32,387 nucleotides of DNA from Gracilaria vermiculophylla (Eukaryota > Rhodophyta > Florideophyceae > Gracilariales > Gracilariaceae). Within the stretch, counting starts at the first letter, position 1, and each line of letters starts with the position of its first letter. The DNA is taken from NCBI GenBank assembly GCA_019155205.2, contig JAHNZQ020000004.1, positions 2,616,095 to 2,648,481 on the forward strand. The letters run 5' to 3'. Both the position numbers and the translations under genes were made by a program. This document shows, one piece after another, positions 8,966-19,377 of this stretch. The notes under the pieces were generated by a model. That model was not told the origin of the DNA. It saw nothing but the letters and a program-made list of their open reading frames with translations, and ran no database searches.

Positions 8966-10814
8966 CGGCCCGTGACCGACGGACGAATCAGACATTTCAT
9001 ACACTAACAGGATCGCAGGGACAGTGAGACCCCATATATGCAGAAACATTGGCGGCAATGATTAATGCATGTACGCATTTGGCGATTTGGGCGCGCGCAA
9101 GACCGCAGGCGTTGACTGATGGCACAAGAACAGTGCTCAGGATAGTAGCGCTCAAACTACTGACGGATTGAACACCAAATTTGGCGAGCAACTCGGGGCT
9201 AAGAAGTCTGAAAGCACGGGATGGGCTTGCGCTGGACGAGAATGTTGAAGTACAGGAACCAAGAAAAAGTCTTCAAAGGCGTCTCGTTGGCCAATTTATA
9301 TGGCATGGGCCAAGCTGTATCAATTATCTGTCAACGGAAAAGAAAAAATACACTGTAGAAAGTGTAAGGCGTTTCTCGTCCACAGGATTGAGTAGCATTA
9401 GTTGCCTCGATAAGTGTTGCTCTGAATAACTATATTAGTCGAGTCACAATTTTTAACTGGCGAGACGATGAAAGCACAATGAAAGCTCTTTTCAAAGATG
9501 AAATGATCTACAAAACGCCGGGGCTGCTCCCTTTTGCCTCAATTCTGGCCATACCAATTCATCTGAAACACAGTTATTTTTTTAATGCACAATGAACTGT
9601 TTCAACTTTCAATATATGTCCCTTGAAAAGATTGGTCTACCGCCACTTGATCTTACCGTCTTCCCTCCAATTGGGTCGGTTATTTCATTTAATGTTTCAA
9701 ACCGTTCCTGCCATAGTTCAGTTAAGACCGGCGTTGTCATTGGAGTTTCCCTTAGGTTCCTTCCGGGGCTCTGGCTGTAGAATGCCGTCTATTACGTCGA
9801 GTTTTTTCTGGGCCTGGCAGGTAGGGGCATCGTTCGTTGTCGGCTAGGAATTGAAGTGTTACTCGATTCTATCACTGAACTAGAAAAGCTTTGAAGTTAT
9901 AGTTGTCAACAGCTCAGCGTGATACAAAAGAGATTTCTCTAGACCTTCGATTATTAGGCAATCGTGAAAGGTAAGTAAAGGCTCTCACGATCTATTACGG
10001 TACTGTGTGCAAGCACTGACCACCAGTATTCTCCTACACAGAGCTAGCGTCTACCACATCTCTAAGGGAGTACACGACTGTGCCAGGGTCCGACTCAGCG
10101 TCCCACCAGATGCATTGGAGGACGAAGTGAATCCGGGGCGTAGCGAGCCAGCGCGAGAACCGATGTTAACGTCCACCGCCCAAAACATTGATAAAAAAGC
10201 CTTGCCATGTCTATGATATCCAACTGCAGAGCTGCTGCGAACTCGAGGTTCACTTCAATAGTAACAAATATTGTCGCATGGTGCGCTGCCTTTCATACCA
10301 GAAGACAAAAATCTGGTCTTGTGTTTGCGATCTAAGATTCCTTGTTACCCGCGATCCACAGATGCAGGTCAACAGTTGCTGTGATCACGCAGTCCTACTG
10401 AACAAAAGTGAATCTCTAAGCTACATATGTTCCGGACGTCTTGCATATTTGTTTATCAAGTCGCATACTATCAATATGACGTACCCATTTGTGGTGCAGT
10501 GCCCCAAAGGAGAAAGTACTACGAAGGATGATCGGATCCTTCCTCTCGCGAGGTGGTTCAGAGGCAGAGCCTTCCTCGGGCGAGGCACACAAGCCGAGCG
10601 TAACTCCGGGCCCAAGGTGTCGCAACTGGTGCAGGAGGAAGAGAAAGGAGGAGAAACCGGAGATCCGGTAAGTCCTATGATTGAGGTAGTTTCCGTGAGT
10701 TCGGTGAAATTTCTCTGTAATATTTCGGGCTATCTCGGCGTGGCCGGGTAATATATTGGGCCGCGCGGGTATCGAGCAAGCTGCGATGAGCGCGTGGCGG
10801 CTCGCGCTTCGAAC
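8966..10814. other. No recognisable gene
   Basis: About 1.85 kb between the Gypsy B LTR and the first mariner. Short frames exist on both strands. The longest is 10188-10751 plus, which begins at TTG and has no recognisable motif or repeat partner in the window. It is probably old element debris or intergenic DNA. I see no tRNA, repeat array or promoter I can defend. Confidence 0.4.
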
Positions 10815-11765
10815 AGCTTGAAATCAAAAAGCTGAGACCCACTGAAAACACATATGCAGAAATTGGCCCACTTTTGAACCTCCATCCGGTTACAATTCTC
10901 CATTTTCTTAAAGCTTTAGCAACCTGTGGACTACTGCAATGTACGGGGCGTCCAAAATTCTTCGTCCTGCAGGTAAACGCAGTGTAAAACGGGAATTGTG
11001 TCGCAGAAACGTTTTGTGTAAGAACATTGCAAGAAAGGTAGACCTTGATATCTTTAAATCACCAATATGGCGTGAGATCAATAATAAAGAACTGGTTTAA
11101 ATATAAAACAATTAAGAAAGCATTTGTTCTAGAAGATCATTATAAAAAATGAATATATCGTCGTATACACACGTAGCGTACTCGATATGGTAACGGCATA
11201 CTGTCGTTGTTTTAACGAAAAATATTCAAGTTGGATGTCTCGGATTGATAATAATATTATTAGCATGAATTTAGTATAACTTCCTCTGGACATTGGACTA
11301 GAAACTCTACAGTAGGGTTTTCAATGATATGTGCTGGTATATTAAAATATGGAAAATCAGATATTGCATGTATTGATGCCAGTATGAACTCTGCATGCTA
11401 CCAAAATGATTTATATAATTTTATGCTACCTCCTGTGTATTTTGTACGCGGAGAAAATTTCTTTTTCAATGAGATAATGACACTGTTCAAAATTCTAAAC
11501 TAGTGTCAGAATGGCTACAAAAAGCAAACATAAAGGGGATGAAATGGCCAGCACGCTCACCAGACTTAACCCAATTAAAAAAGTATTGGGTTTATTATCA
11601 AGAATAGTTTGTGGCCATGGAAGGTAGTTAAGCACAGTTTTTGATTCGAAAAACTGTATTAAGAATTGTTGGGACAATATTTCAATTTCGAAAATTAATG
11701 GCCATATCAATTCGATGCTTTGACGCTGTACAGTGCGTTTCAAAATCATATCACGCCTATTCTAA
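10815..11765 (+). pseudogene. Tc1/mariner transposase remnant 1
   Basis: The plus strand starts in the N-terminal helix-turn-helix (EQLEIKKLRPTENTYAEIG, then LATCGLLQCTGRPKF) and runs through many stops to the catalytic end. A DNDTVQNSK stretch near 11490 stands where the family has DNAPxH-SK. MKWPARSPDL near 11540 is the SPDLNPIEN landmark, and near 11670 comes VGTIFQFRKL, the common C-terminal helix. The second Asp motif is recognisable and the last is changed. The 5' terminal repeat is missing and the 3' end runs directly into remnant 2. Confidence 0.75.
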
Positions 11766-12581
11766 AAACTCCAGCAGCCTGTAGAACAAAAACATTTACA
11801 AGGCGTGTACACCTCTCAAGTTCTGCAAATAAACGTGTTAGAAAACGATAACTGTGTCAAAGAAGAGATTCATGCAAAACGATTGCAAAAACCTTAAACC
11901 TCAATACTTCTAAATCAACTATTCGACATATGATCAGTAAAACAAATTGTTCAAGTGTAAAAAAAAATTAAACTTTTTTTAGAAGAGAACCGCAAGCAAA
12001 AAACAATATATTTGTATGCAAACATGGCGTACTTGACCAATCAATAGAATACAATAATTTTTTGTGACGAACAAAATATTCAACTTGGATGTTACAAATT
12101 GTTATAAATGTTATTGACGTGATTTAAGAAAGGAACGCTCTGAATTCCGGACATTAAACTCAGGAGGCGGTTTTATAATGGTCCGTGCAGTCATATCAGA
12201 ATATAGGAAAACAGATATTGCCTTTATTTACACTCATAAAGACTTTGCATGCTATCAAAAAGTTATTTGTAACTATAGGCTATCTGACAGACACTGTGTA
12301 CACGGAAGAAGTTTTGTTTTCCAGCGAGATAATTAACAGGTATACAAATCTAAAGTAGTAACAGATTGGATGGAAGAAGCAATTATTACGGTAATGGATT
12401 GGCCAGCACGCTCCTCTGACGTAAACCCCATTACAAATGGATGTAATTTATTATCAATAACGGTTAATGGTCATGGAAGGCCGTTTAGCGTTGTTTTTTA
12501 TTTGAATAACTATTTTAAGAATTGCTGGGACAATACTTCTATTTTTAAAATTAATGACTAAATCACTTTGATGCCCAAACG
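11766..12581 (+). pseudogene. Tc1/mariner transposase remnant 2
   Basis: It follows remnant 1 head to tail in the same orientation and begins in mid helix-turn-helix (TFTRRVHLSSSANKRVRK). It ends in a better-kept catalytic part: KSKVVTDWMEEAIITVMDWP, then ARSSDVNPIT and NGHGRPFSVVF (12350-12490), with the stop after KIND at 12559-12561. Many stops precede this. Same family as remnants 1 and 3 but a distinct subtype (MDWPARS against MKWPARS). Confidence 0.75.
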
Positions 12582-12983
12582 CTGTATTTTTGTTATTCAG
12601 CAAAAAGGTGGAAAACCTAGTTACTGAGTTGCCAAAAGACACTTAAACTTAATAAAGTTGTTATGATTTTGAAACGGTTTTTGGCCTTGAATTTATTTTA
12701 AATCTTGATCTCGTAGTCGTACAGTACCAAATTCACAAATTTTGTATTTCGACACCTACGTGTTATGATTTTGAAACAGACTGTACTTTATTAGCATTAT
12801 TCAGCAAAAAGGTGGAAAATTTAGTTATTGAGTCCCCAAAAGAGACTTAAAGTTGATAAAGATGTTATTATTTTAAGATGGTTTTCGTACTTGAATTTAT
12901 TTTAAATCTTGATTTTGTATTCGTACAGTAACAAAATCACAATTTTTGTACTTTGACAGCAACGTGGTATGATTTTGAACAGA
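12582..12983 (+). repeat. Tandem ~200 bp duplication of mariner 3' end
   Basis: Unit 1 is 12582-12780 (199 bp) and unit 2 is 12781-12983 (203 bp). Both open with CTGTA, then TTCAGCAAAAAGGTGGAAAA, and close with GATTTTGAA(A)CAGA before another CTGTA. One further copy, inverted, ends remnant 3 (15827-16025). The unit is thus the element's 3' non-coding end with its terminal repeat, doubled once here. Confidence 0.8.
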
Positions 12984-13753
12984 CTGTAAAGTATGTAATG
13001 GCAATCAAGCTCACCATTAAAGACGATGAGCGGTGTTTCGTGCGACCGCGCAAAAAGCCAATGCTGGGTTTAAAGTTGAGGGCTAAAGGCACATGCACTA
13101 ATCATCTACTCTCTGTGGCACACTTCCACGTCGCAAAAGTGATCTGTACACAGTCCTTTAGGCATTGCCAGGTCGCGATAGCTTCTTTCCCGTCATGTTG
13201 CATGATGGAATCGTGCTTCGAAAACGTCAACATGGCAAAAAAACAGAGCCATGCGCTGTAGCATGCTTTCTCAACAGTTCAATTCTCTGTCTCAACGGTT
13301 CAATTCTCCGGACGACCATAAAGCAAGAAACCCCGAGCACGCGGTGTGGCACGGATGTGCTTACGAAAAGAATAGGTGGACATTGTTGTGGACCAAGTTC
13401 ATTCTCCACTGCAATCTCCGATTTGCTCTCGATTATTCCTGTGTGAGGCTAGGCACATCAAAGAGGAACACAACAGAAAGGGTCAATTCGTGCTTTGTTG
13501 AAGTGCAATTCGCAAAGCGTTGTTGAGGGCTGCTACAGGCAACGTCAAAGTTTTATAACCGATTCTTTCATCAGCCGGCTTAGCAAAATCTTTGAAATTC
13601 AGATATATTTGATTGTTTTCCTACCCTGGAAACATAATGTTTTGGATTCAGTTTCAATTCCGATCTCTTTGCGTAGTACCATTTGAACTTGCTCACAGCG
13701 ATCCTAGTGTTCTTCCTACTGATCATTGTCGCCATAGTCTCTGCTCAGAGTAT
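12984..13753. other. No confident gene; small duplication inside
   Basis: Frames at 12953-13261, 13165-13446 and 13251-13526 (plus) overlap but show no family I know. A 21 bp unit, CTCAACAGTTCAATTCTCTGT, is repeated at once with two changes (13270-13290, 13291-13311). The stretch lies just downstream of the host gene and probably includes its 3' untranslated region. Confidence 0.35.
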
Positions 13754-14830
13754 TCAGTGGTGTTGCGGTATTTCTTCATCTTCAACACTCTCGATAGCCT
13801 CCCGAGCGATGTTACCAATACTGGTCAAAACCGCAATGGTAGCAATCAATCCCGTAACAACTAGCCATGGGTTCATGGAGCCTTGACCATCATGCAGGTC
13901 GGTAAGGGCGTTAACAGCCGCCCCCGCGCTCACGTAAGCAATTGTGCCTGGCAGCATTCCCAACCATGAGCCCAGCATGTAGTCGCCAAGTCGTACTGAT
14001 GTGAGACCATACAGGTAGTTAGAAATGGCGAATGGGAATAACGGTGACAGGCGCAGCAACAGAACGAACTTGAGACCCTCGCGTCCGATGGCGCGGTCGA
14101 AGACACGGAAGCGCGTGTTTCGTTCGGCTATCCTGGATACGCTGGCTCGGAGGCCATAACGAGCAATTAAGAATGACACTGTGGCGGCCACCGTGGACGC
14201 GATGGAAACAGTGATGGTGCCGTCCAGCAATCCGAAGAGATATCCGGATCCAAGAGTAAGCGGAAGCGCTGGCACAGCGATGAGCTCCAAAACAAAGTAG
14301 AGTACGCCGTAAAGATATATTGCATTTGGACCCAGTTGCTCAAACCAACGCGCTATGTACAACAGAGCGTCTGGACTCACGAATCCCGTAGCAGCTGCAA
14401 CGCTGCCTAAAACGAGACATGTGACAAGAAAGCCACCGGCGGCGACGAGGCGGGAGTCTATTGGCTCAGTTGCAGCGGATGTGGATGGGCTGGCGTCCGA
14501 GTCAATTTCAGAGGACGAAGGAGGTGGGGCGGAATGGTGGGCGTGTTCAACGTCTGAACTTCCGTATGTCGGGGTGTCACACCTGGATGGTGGTGCATCG
14601 CCAGATGGCTCGGATGACATACATGTGCTGATTGCGCGGGCGCGGCAAAGAGGGAATCGGTAGATGTGCAGAGGAAGGGACTGAAGGGCAGCCCGTTGCC
14701 ATAGGGGGGAAGCGTGAAAGCGAATCTGAGAGACGGAGTGAGTGAAAAGAAGATGCGCAGAAAAGCGCATTTCGAGATGTGACGCGGGCCTCAACGGATA
14801 TAGGTTCTGCCGCAGAGCACGCCGCAACAC
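13754..14830 (-). CDS. TVP38/TMEM64 family membrane protein (VTT domain)
   Basis: A 358-residue protein from one uninterrupted exon. The SNARE-associated/VTT (DedA-like) domain lies at about residues 170-310. Its landmarks are ELIAVPALPLTLGSGYLFG (182-200), with the family's acidic residue before a Pro-rich re-entrant loop and G-x-LFG, and FVLLLRLSPLFPFAISNYLYG (from 255), with the conserved Arg-Leu-Ser-Pro and Asn-Tyr-x-x-Gly. Membrane segments are likely near 128-150, 170-188, 205-224, 285-305 and 320-340. Family members act in ER, Golgi or plastid membranes in lipid scrambling and membrane homeostasis; this one's site is unknown. Residues 1-70 are rich in Arg, Ser, His and Leu and poor in acids, like an organelle transit peptide, followed by a Ser/Pro-rich linker. 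Met71 (14618-14620) is an alternative start giving 288 residues. No stop or frameshift, unlike everything around it. Confidence 0.9.
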   Translation of the reverse strand: MLRRALRQNLYPLRPASHLEMRFSAHLLFTHSVSQIRFHASPLWQRAALQSLPLHIYRFPLCRARAISTCMSSEPSGDAPPSRCDTPTYGSSDVEHAHHSAPPPSSSEIDSDASPSTSAATEPIDSRLVAAGGFLVTCLVLGSVAAATGFVSPDALLYIARWFEQLGPNAIYLYGVLYFVLELIAVPALPLTLGSGYLFGLLDGTITVSIASTVAATVSFLIARYGLRASVSRIAERNTRFRVFDRAIGREGLKFVLLLRLSPLFPFAISNYLYGLTSVRLGDYMLGSWLGMLPGTIAYVSAGAAVNALTDLHDGQGSMNPWLVVTGLIATIAVLTSIGNIAREAIESVEDEEIPQHH

Positions 14831-15814
14831 ATTACAATGTCATAGCGAGGAATTCAAGTCGCTACGATGCAAGTGTACATCGTGCACCGCGAACGCCACT
14901 CTAGGAAAAATTGACGCATATTCATCCAAATCTGAAGCTTCTCGCGGAGGCACTCCTGCTCGCATCCTTCGTCGTCCGCCACGTGTCGGGGTCAAGTCGG
15001 TTTCCTCCACCGGCTTGGTATTGTGGGGCCAGGCACCACTTGCGCATGTCCCTTCCCCACTTCGCGTTGTAATCGTAGAAAAGTCGCGATTCAGGAAAGT
15101 TCTGCTTCTCAAAATTGCTTTCGAAGAGTGAGCGTCGGCTCATCTCATATACTGATACGCAGTCGGTGGCTCCAAATGGGGCTTTCGTGCCAACACTACC
15201 TTACTATTGCAAAAAACGACGAGTTAAGTTTGCAAAAATTCATATAATTTCTCGTCTTGAATCTCAGAGAATCATCCATTCACACACAATGTTGAGTCTA
15301 CGACACATTAATAATACACGTTAAGATGTTGTTGAAACTATTCTATACCAAGTGGAGCCCATGCTTATCTGTAAAAACTGAAAAAAAATAAAAACATCAC
15401 TCCACGGTGGCTGAAAATGTCTGGGTTAGAAATCGGGGGTTTCATGGAGTTGGGAAACGTGGTGTCACATAGTTCGAACGTAAGTCAAAAAGTCTGGCCT
15501 GAAATGTGGCAGATTTCACACTTTTATTGATGGCAAAGAAAACAGGAGGACATCATCACTTTGGAAAATGTTGGCTCTCGCAGACACTGATGTCTGCTGC
15601 CGTTCTCTTTCAGAAGAAACTTTTACACATGATAAGAACCCCGAAAATTAAATAAACCCACCATCGGAATTGCTCTAATGCTAAACAATGTAGTTTTCAG
15701 TCCCATAGCCAGTCCACTACGATCCTTTAAACCCTTTGTAGACTATAAAGAACACGGCATTAGACAGAACAATAAATGTAGTCATCACACACAACATTTA
15801 CAATGCGAAATTCA
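14831..15814. other. Upstream region of the host gene; no gene seen
   Basis: The first 300 bases are GC-richer, like the gene itself, and probably hold its promoter and 5' untranslated region. Open frames there, such as 14742-15131 plus, overlap the gene's 5' end and look like antisense shadows. From about 15200 the sequence becomes AT-rich with no motif I recognise. Confidence 0.4.
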
Positions 15815-17010
15815 AAATACAGCCTGTTTCAATATCATATCACGTTGGTGTCAAAGTATTAAAATTGTGATTTTTGCTACTGTACGACTACAATCAATAT
15901 TTAAAATAAATTCAAGTACAAAAACCATTTTAAAATAATAACAATTTTATCAATTAAGTCTCTTTTGGCGACTCAATAACTAGAATTTCCACCTTTTTGC
16001 TGAATAACGCTAATAAAGTACAGAGTCTAGGCATCGGATTAATGTGTCCATTAATTGCCGAAATTGAAATATTGTCCCAGCGATTCTTAATACAGTTTTT
16101 TAAATCAAAAACTGTGCTAAACTACCTTCCATTGCCATAAACCATTTTTGATAATAAACCTTATTTATTTGCAATGGGATTTAATCCTGGTGAGCGTGCT
16201 GGCCATTTCATCCCCTTTATGTTTGCTTCTTACAGCCATTGTGACATCAGTTTAGATTTGCCAATCGGTGCATTATCTTGTTGAAAAAACTTTCTCCGTG
16301 TATATATTACACATAAGGTAGCATAAATTTATAAAACACTTCTTGGTAGAGTACAGAGTCAATATTGTCATCAATAAATGCAATATCTGTTTTTCCCTAT
16401 TTTGATTTACCAGCCCGTTCCATACTGGAATCTCTTCTAGAGGTTTTTGTTCCATTTTCAGAGGGTTTTAGTCTACGATCATGCCAATAATATTTATAAC
16501 AATCCGGACCATTCAACTTGAGTTTTTTCGTCAGAATAAATGACATAATGCAGTTGCCATATCTCGTACGCTACGTGTGCATATCATGTTTTTTTTAATG
16601 TAACGATCGATTAGAACGAATGTTTTCTTAATTGTTTTATATTAAAACCAGTTCTTATTATTGATATCACGCCATATTGTTGATTTAGATACATCAAGGT
16701 TTACTTCTTTTGGCAAATTTCTTGCACGAACCTTTTCTGCGACATAGTTCTCGTTTTATACCGTGTTTATCTGCGGGACAGAGAAATTGTAGACGCCCTG
16801 TACATTGCAGTAGTCCATTGGTTGCAGGATGTTTAAGACAACGGACAATGGTGACCGGACGATGTTTCAAACGTTGTCCAATTTTAGCATGTGTTTTCAT
16901 TAGCTTTTAGTTGTTTGATTTCAAGCTGTTCGGAGTGCGAAAGAGGTGATCTTCGAGACAAATTGATGAATGGTATTGAAGTACGCCCATTTTTCCGGGT
17001 ATTTCCGCAC
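15815..17010 (-). pseudogene. Tc1/mariner remnant 3 (inverted relative to 1 and 2)
   Basis: In minus order, the helix-turn-helix region (LSHSEQLEIKQLKANENTC, then a frame at 16694-16900 with IGQRLKHRPVTIVRCLKHPA and KHGIKRELCRRK) matches remnant 1. A QDNAPIGKSKL stretch near 16280 is the second catalytic block, followed by MKWPARSPGLNPI near 16200, where Asp of SPDLNP has become Gly. The 3' non-coding end (15827-16025) matches the ~200 bp unit at 12582-12983. Several stops make it dead. Remnants 1-2 and 3 flank the host gene in inverted orientation. Confidence 0.75.
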
Positions 17011-17220
17011 ATGGGCTCGTACTGCGAAAACCGCCGGAGAGGATTAATATGACTAAGTACCGTGGAAGCGATCGGCGGCACACGTCTTATACGTCGGTGT
17101 TTTCGGAATGCTAGTTTGACAATCAAAAGAGAAAGAATTAAAATGGACGGATATCGACTCTTAAAACCCACTTATGAATGAATCAATTTCCATTAAAATA
17201 TTTTCACACATTCAACACTG

Positions 17221-17245
17221 CTAGTTTTTTGAAAGTAAAAACTAG
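17221..17245. repeat. Short AT hairpin
   Basis: CTAGTTTTT and AAAAACTAG form perfect 9 bp arms around a 7-base loop. It lies 60 bases before the assembly gap. Nothing else supports a function. Confidence 0.4.
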
Positions 17246-17301
17246 CAAACCCATTCACATTTCCAAGTTATTTCGGACCAAAAACTGAGTCTGGACTCCA
17301 T

Positions 17302-17401
17302 NNNNNNNNNNNNNNNNNNNNNNNNNNNNNNNNNNNNNNNNNNNNNNNNNNNNNNNNNNNNNNNNNNNNNNNNNNNNNNNNNNNNNNNNNNNNNNNNNNN
17401 N
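17302..17401. other. Assembly gap (100 N)
   Basis: Exactly 100 N, a size commonly used for gaps of unknown length. The 5' half of piggyBac-2 is missing at this point, so at least about 1.3 kb may lie here or the element may be truncated. Confidence 0.95.
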
Positions 17402-17412
17402 GAGAGTTTCCT

Positions 17413-18117
17413 ATGAAGCACTTATCTGAAATCACTTTAAGGAACAGAGGCGACTTTATATCTATGATTTCAAAAGGAAGCGTCCCTAATAGTGACATGA
17501 TGGCCGTAATGTGGATGGATCGAGATAGGGAATACTTTATTTCAACCTCAGACACAGTTAATCCTGGTACTTCTATTGTAAGGGAGAGATGGAGGCGGGA
17601 GGGATCTATTTCTAAGAAAATGGGATCTGAGGTTGCAATTCCTGAGATTTGTGAAGAATATTACAAAACATGCTCCATGATCGATCGCCATAACAGATGC
17701 CGACAAGATGATTTAAATCTGGAAAAGAAAATAGAAGTGAAAGAGTGGTCATTTCGAGTCAATTGCTCTCTTTTAGCAATTTGCATTCTGGATGCATGGA
17801 AACTGTATAAGGCAACAAAGGGATATAAGAGCGTTAAAAGTCCCCATCAATTTTATTGTGAGTTGGCCGATGAATTAATGGACAATACTTGGGACACGAC
17901 TGCTTTAATGAAAAGACTTGAACCGGAAAATGAAAATAATACTGAACAACCAATATTTGCCGGCACTGGCTTGCATTTAATACAAACCAACAGAAGAAAT
18001 AAAACAAAAAATGGAATGATTACAAAAGCTTTATATCAAGGTCTATGCAATTATTGCAGAGTTAATACGAAAGCGAAGTTTTTATGTTCTGGATGCTATT
18101 CAAGGAAAGAAAAATAA
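17413..18117 (+). pseudogene. piggyBac transposase C-terminal half (DDE_Tnp_1_7)
   Basis: A 234-codon open frame, the longest intact transposase piece in the window. It covers ITLRNRGDFISMI, MMAVMWMDRDREYFISTSD (the family's V-W-D-x-K strand), CSMIDRHNRCRQDD with the third catalytic Asp, the EWSFRVNCSLLA helix, and the start of the cysteine-rich domain (LCNYCRVNTKAKFLCSGC). The stop at 18115-18117 cuts that domain. The same frame continues with VFLCHTGTNRDCFIKH and EEC, the expected second half, so this is a premature stop. The first two catalytic Asp lie in the missing 5' part. Confidence 0.8.
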
Positions 18118-18480
18118 GTGTTTTTATGTCACACTGGTACGAACAGAGATTGTTTTATAAAACACATTGAGGAGTGTCACGGTATAGAGGGGCATAGTAT
18201 CTAAAAGAAATTTCAACAACGTTGACAAAACTCGTTTTTTAAGTAAAATTCAACATTTCAATGCAATTATTGAGCAAAAGTTCTTTTACCTTAAGCCCCC
18301 TGCTAATTCAATCCGCGTTATTTAGACTCGCTAGATTATTTAAACTCTATTACGAAACTGCCCCTTTAACAGATGTCATCTTATTCTGTCTGCTGTTCAA
18401 GTGGGTGTTGAAAACGTTCTGGAAGTTTAAATATTTTTAGAATTAGTCGAGCTACCGAAGGAGTTTTTGAGTTTTTAGAA

Positions 18481-18556
18481 CCTCAGCGGGGTTCGAACTC
18501 AGGATTAGTTGCTTGCATGTAGTCTGATGACCACTGAGCTGCTGTGATAGCTCAGG
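18481..18556 (-). other. tRNA-like segment in piggyBac-2
   Basis: On the minus strand CAGCAGCTCAGTGGTCATC (A-box-like) and GAGTTCGAACCCC (B-box-like) match the copy at 3876-3950. Both boxes are conserved better than the sequence between. The arms do not fold as a full tRNA. Confidence 0.55.
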
Positions 18557-18678
18557 GCGTGTTCTACAACCATTTATTGTTCACAGGCAATCCGGGATAA
18601 CAGGTTTTTAATTTTAAAATTTCCAAAATATTGGCCTACGGGCCAAATTCCAATTTTTTATTTTTAGTTTTGCGTGAT

Positions 18679-18731
18679 GGTGCGCTGACCTCATATGAGG
18701 TCAATCTGACCTCATATGAGGTCAGCGCACC
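18679..18731. repeat. Perfect double-palindrome end of piggyBac-2
   Basis: Two 24-base arms are perfect inverted copies of each other around a 5-base spacer (AATCT): 18679-18702 and 18708-18731. Each arm contains the 16 bp perfect palindrome GACCTCATATGAGGTC (18687-18702 and 18708-18723). Either each palindrome or the whole 53 bp could fold back. Confidence 0.95.
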
Positions 18732-18748
18732 GGGCTGATAGACACTAG

Positions 18749-19224
18749 CTAGCGTTAACTAAAATAATTAACAGGCTCTGCGATTCCCTCCTTGCACCCA
18801 TTGTGCACTGTGCACTATATCCACACTCCGGCCTTGTCTATGTCATCCACGTGTAGCGTGACCCTTCCGCCGCAGCAGCTGTGCAATTAATCATAGACCG
18901 ATGTAGACCGGAGTTACGAGAGGAATATTAAAGAGGGACAAAACAACCTCACAGAGGGCGTGTACCTCAGGTTCAATTTGGCCTCTCCTTCTTTATCAAG
19001 CCACTCTTGTGCTATTTAGACCCAAGATTTCCTTGTGTCTTCCAACCGCTTCGGTATGCACCATTCGCTGTTACACACGTACAAACAATAAGTTCCAACA
19101 TGACGTGGTAACTTTTTTATTATGTCTCACAACGCTGTAAACCAAAATTGCTTCACATGGCCATCTAAAAATGCAACTTAAAAACATGATCAAGAAAAGA
19201 AGTCATATTTCTCGTTGACAAAAC
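18749..19224. other. No gene; possible solo Copia-type LTR
   Basis: On the minus strand a stretch opens TGTTGGAACTTATTG at about 19101 and could end ATTAATTGCA near 18886, about 215 bp. TGTTGGAA is a frequent Copia LTR start. I find no second copy and no target duplication, so this stays a weak candidate. The rest shows nothing. Confidence 0.25.
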
Positions 19225-19255
19225 ATTACCCTTGACAAGCGAGATGGATATCCAT
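19225..19255 (-). pseudogene. Stub of Gypsy F integrase beyond the Copia insertion
   Basis: After the left Copia target duplication, the minus strand keeps the integrase frame that stopped at 24604 for about nine codons (DIHLACQG), then a TAA. The family's expected sequence downstream is missing, so F is truncated here. It ties the two sides of the Copia insertion together. Confidence 0.5.
19252..19255. repeat. Left target site duplication of the Copia element
   Basis: CCAT directly before the LTR, matching CCAT directly after the other LTR (24600-24603). A fifth base does not match (T left, A right). Confidence 0.65.
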
Positions 19256-19377
19256 TGAAAGGATCGTCCGCTTGACTCCGGAGAGTCGGGCGGGACGGAA
19301 CCGCCGGCCGTTTCTTTACTTTGCACTGTCGGGTGGAACTGGTGGATACTGTTGCCCGTTCCAGTGAGCGGCCAGCA
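19256..19377 (-). repeat. 3' LTR of the Copia element (122 bp)
   Basis: Minus-strand start TGCTGGCCGCTCACTGG, end GGACGATCCTTTCA. Same length as the 5' LTR, with about nine differences by eye. An AAAGTAAAGAAA stretch stands where the other copy has AAAATAAAGAAA, a possible polyadenylation signal. Very short for a Copia LTR. Confidence 0.85.

Larger units (their letters stand above)
17402..18748 (+). mobile_element. piggyBac-like DNA transposon copy 2, 3' half
   Basis: Starts at the gap and ends in the terminus GGGCTGATAGACACTAG at 18748, the inverse of the left end of copy 1. Coding and non-coding 3' parts align with 3685-5000 of copy 1 in reverse complement. The two copies are the same family about 15 kb apart in opposite orientation. 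Confidence 0.8.

Noticed and set aside
10188..10751. 187-codon plus-strand frame as a gene
   Set aside because: Starts at TTG, has no motif and no partner in the window.
14355..15131. Plus-strand frames opposite the TVP38 gene as separate genes
   Set aside because: They overlap the selected minus-strand coding region and its promoter, and show no motif.
18886..19110. Second Copia element end as a firm solo LTR
   Set aside because: Only the TGTTGGAA start supports it; no second copy and no target duplication.
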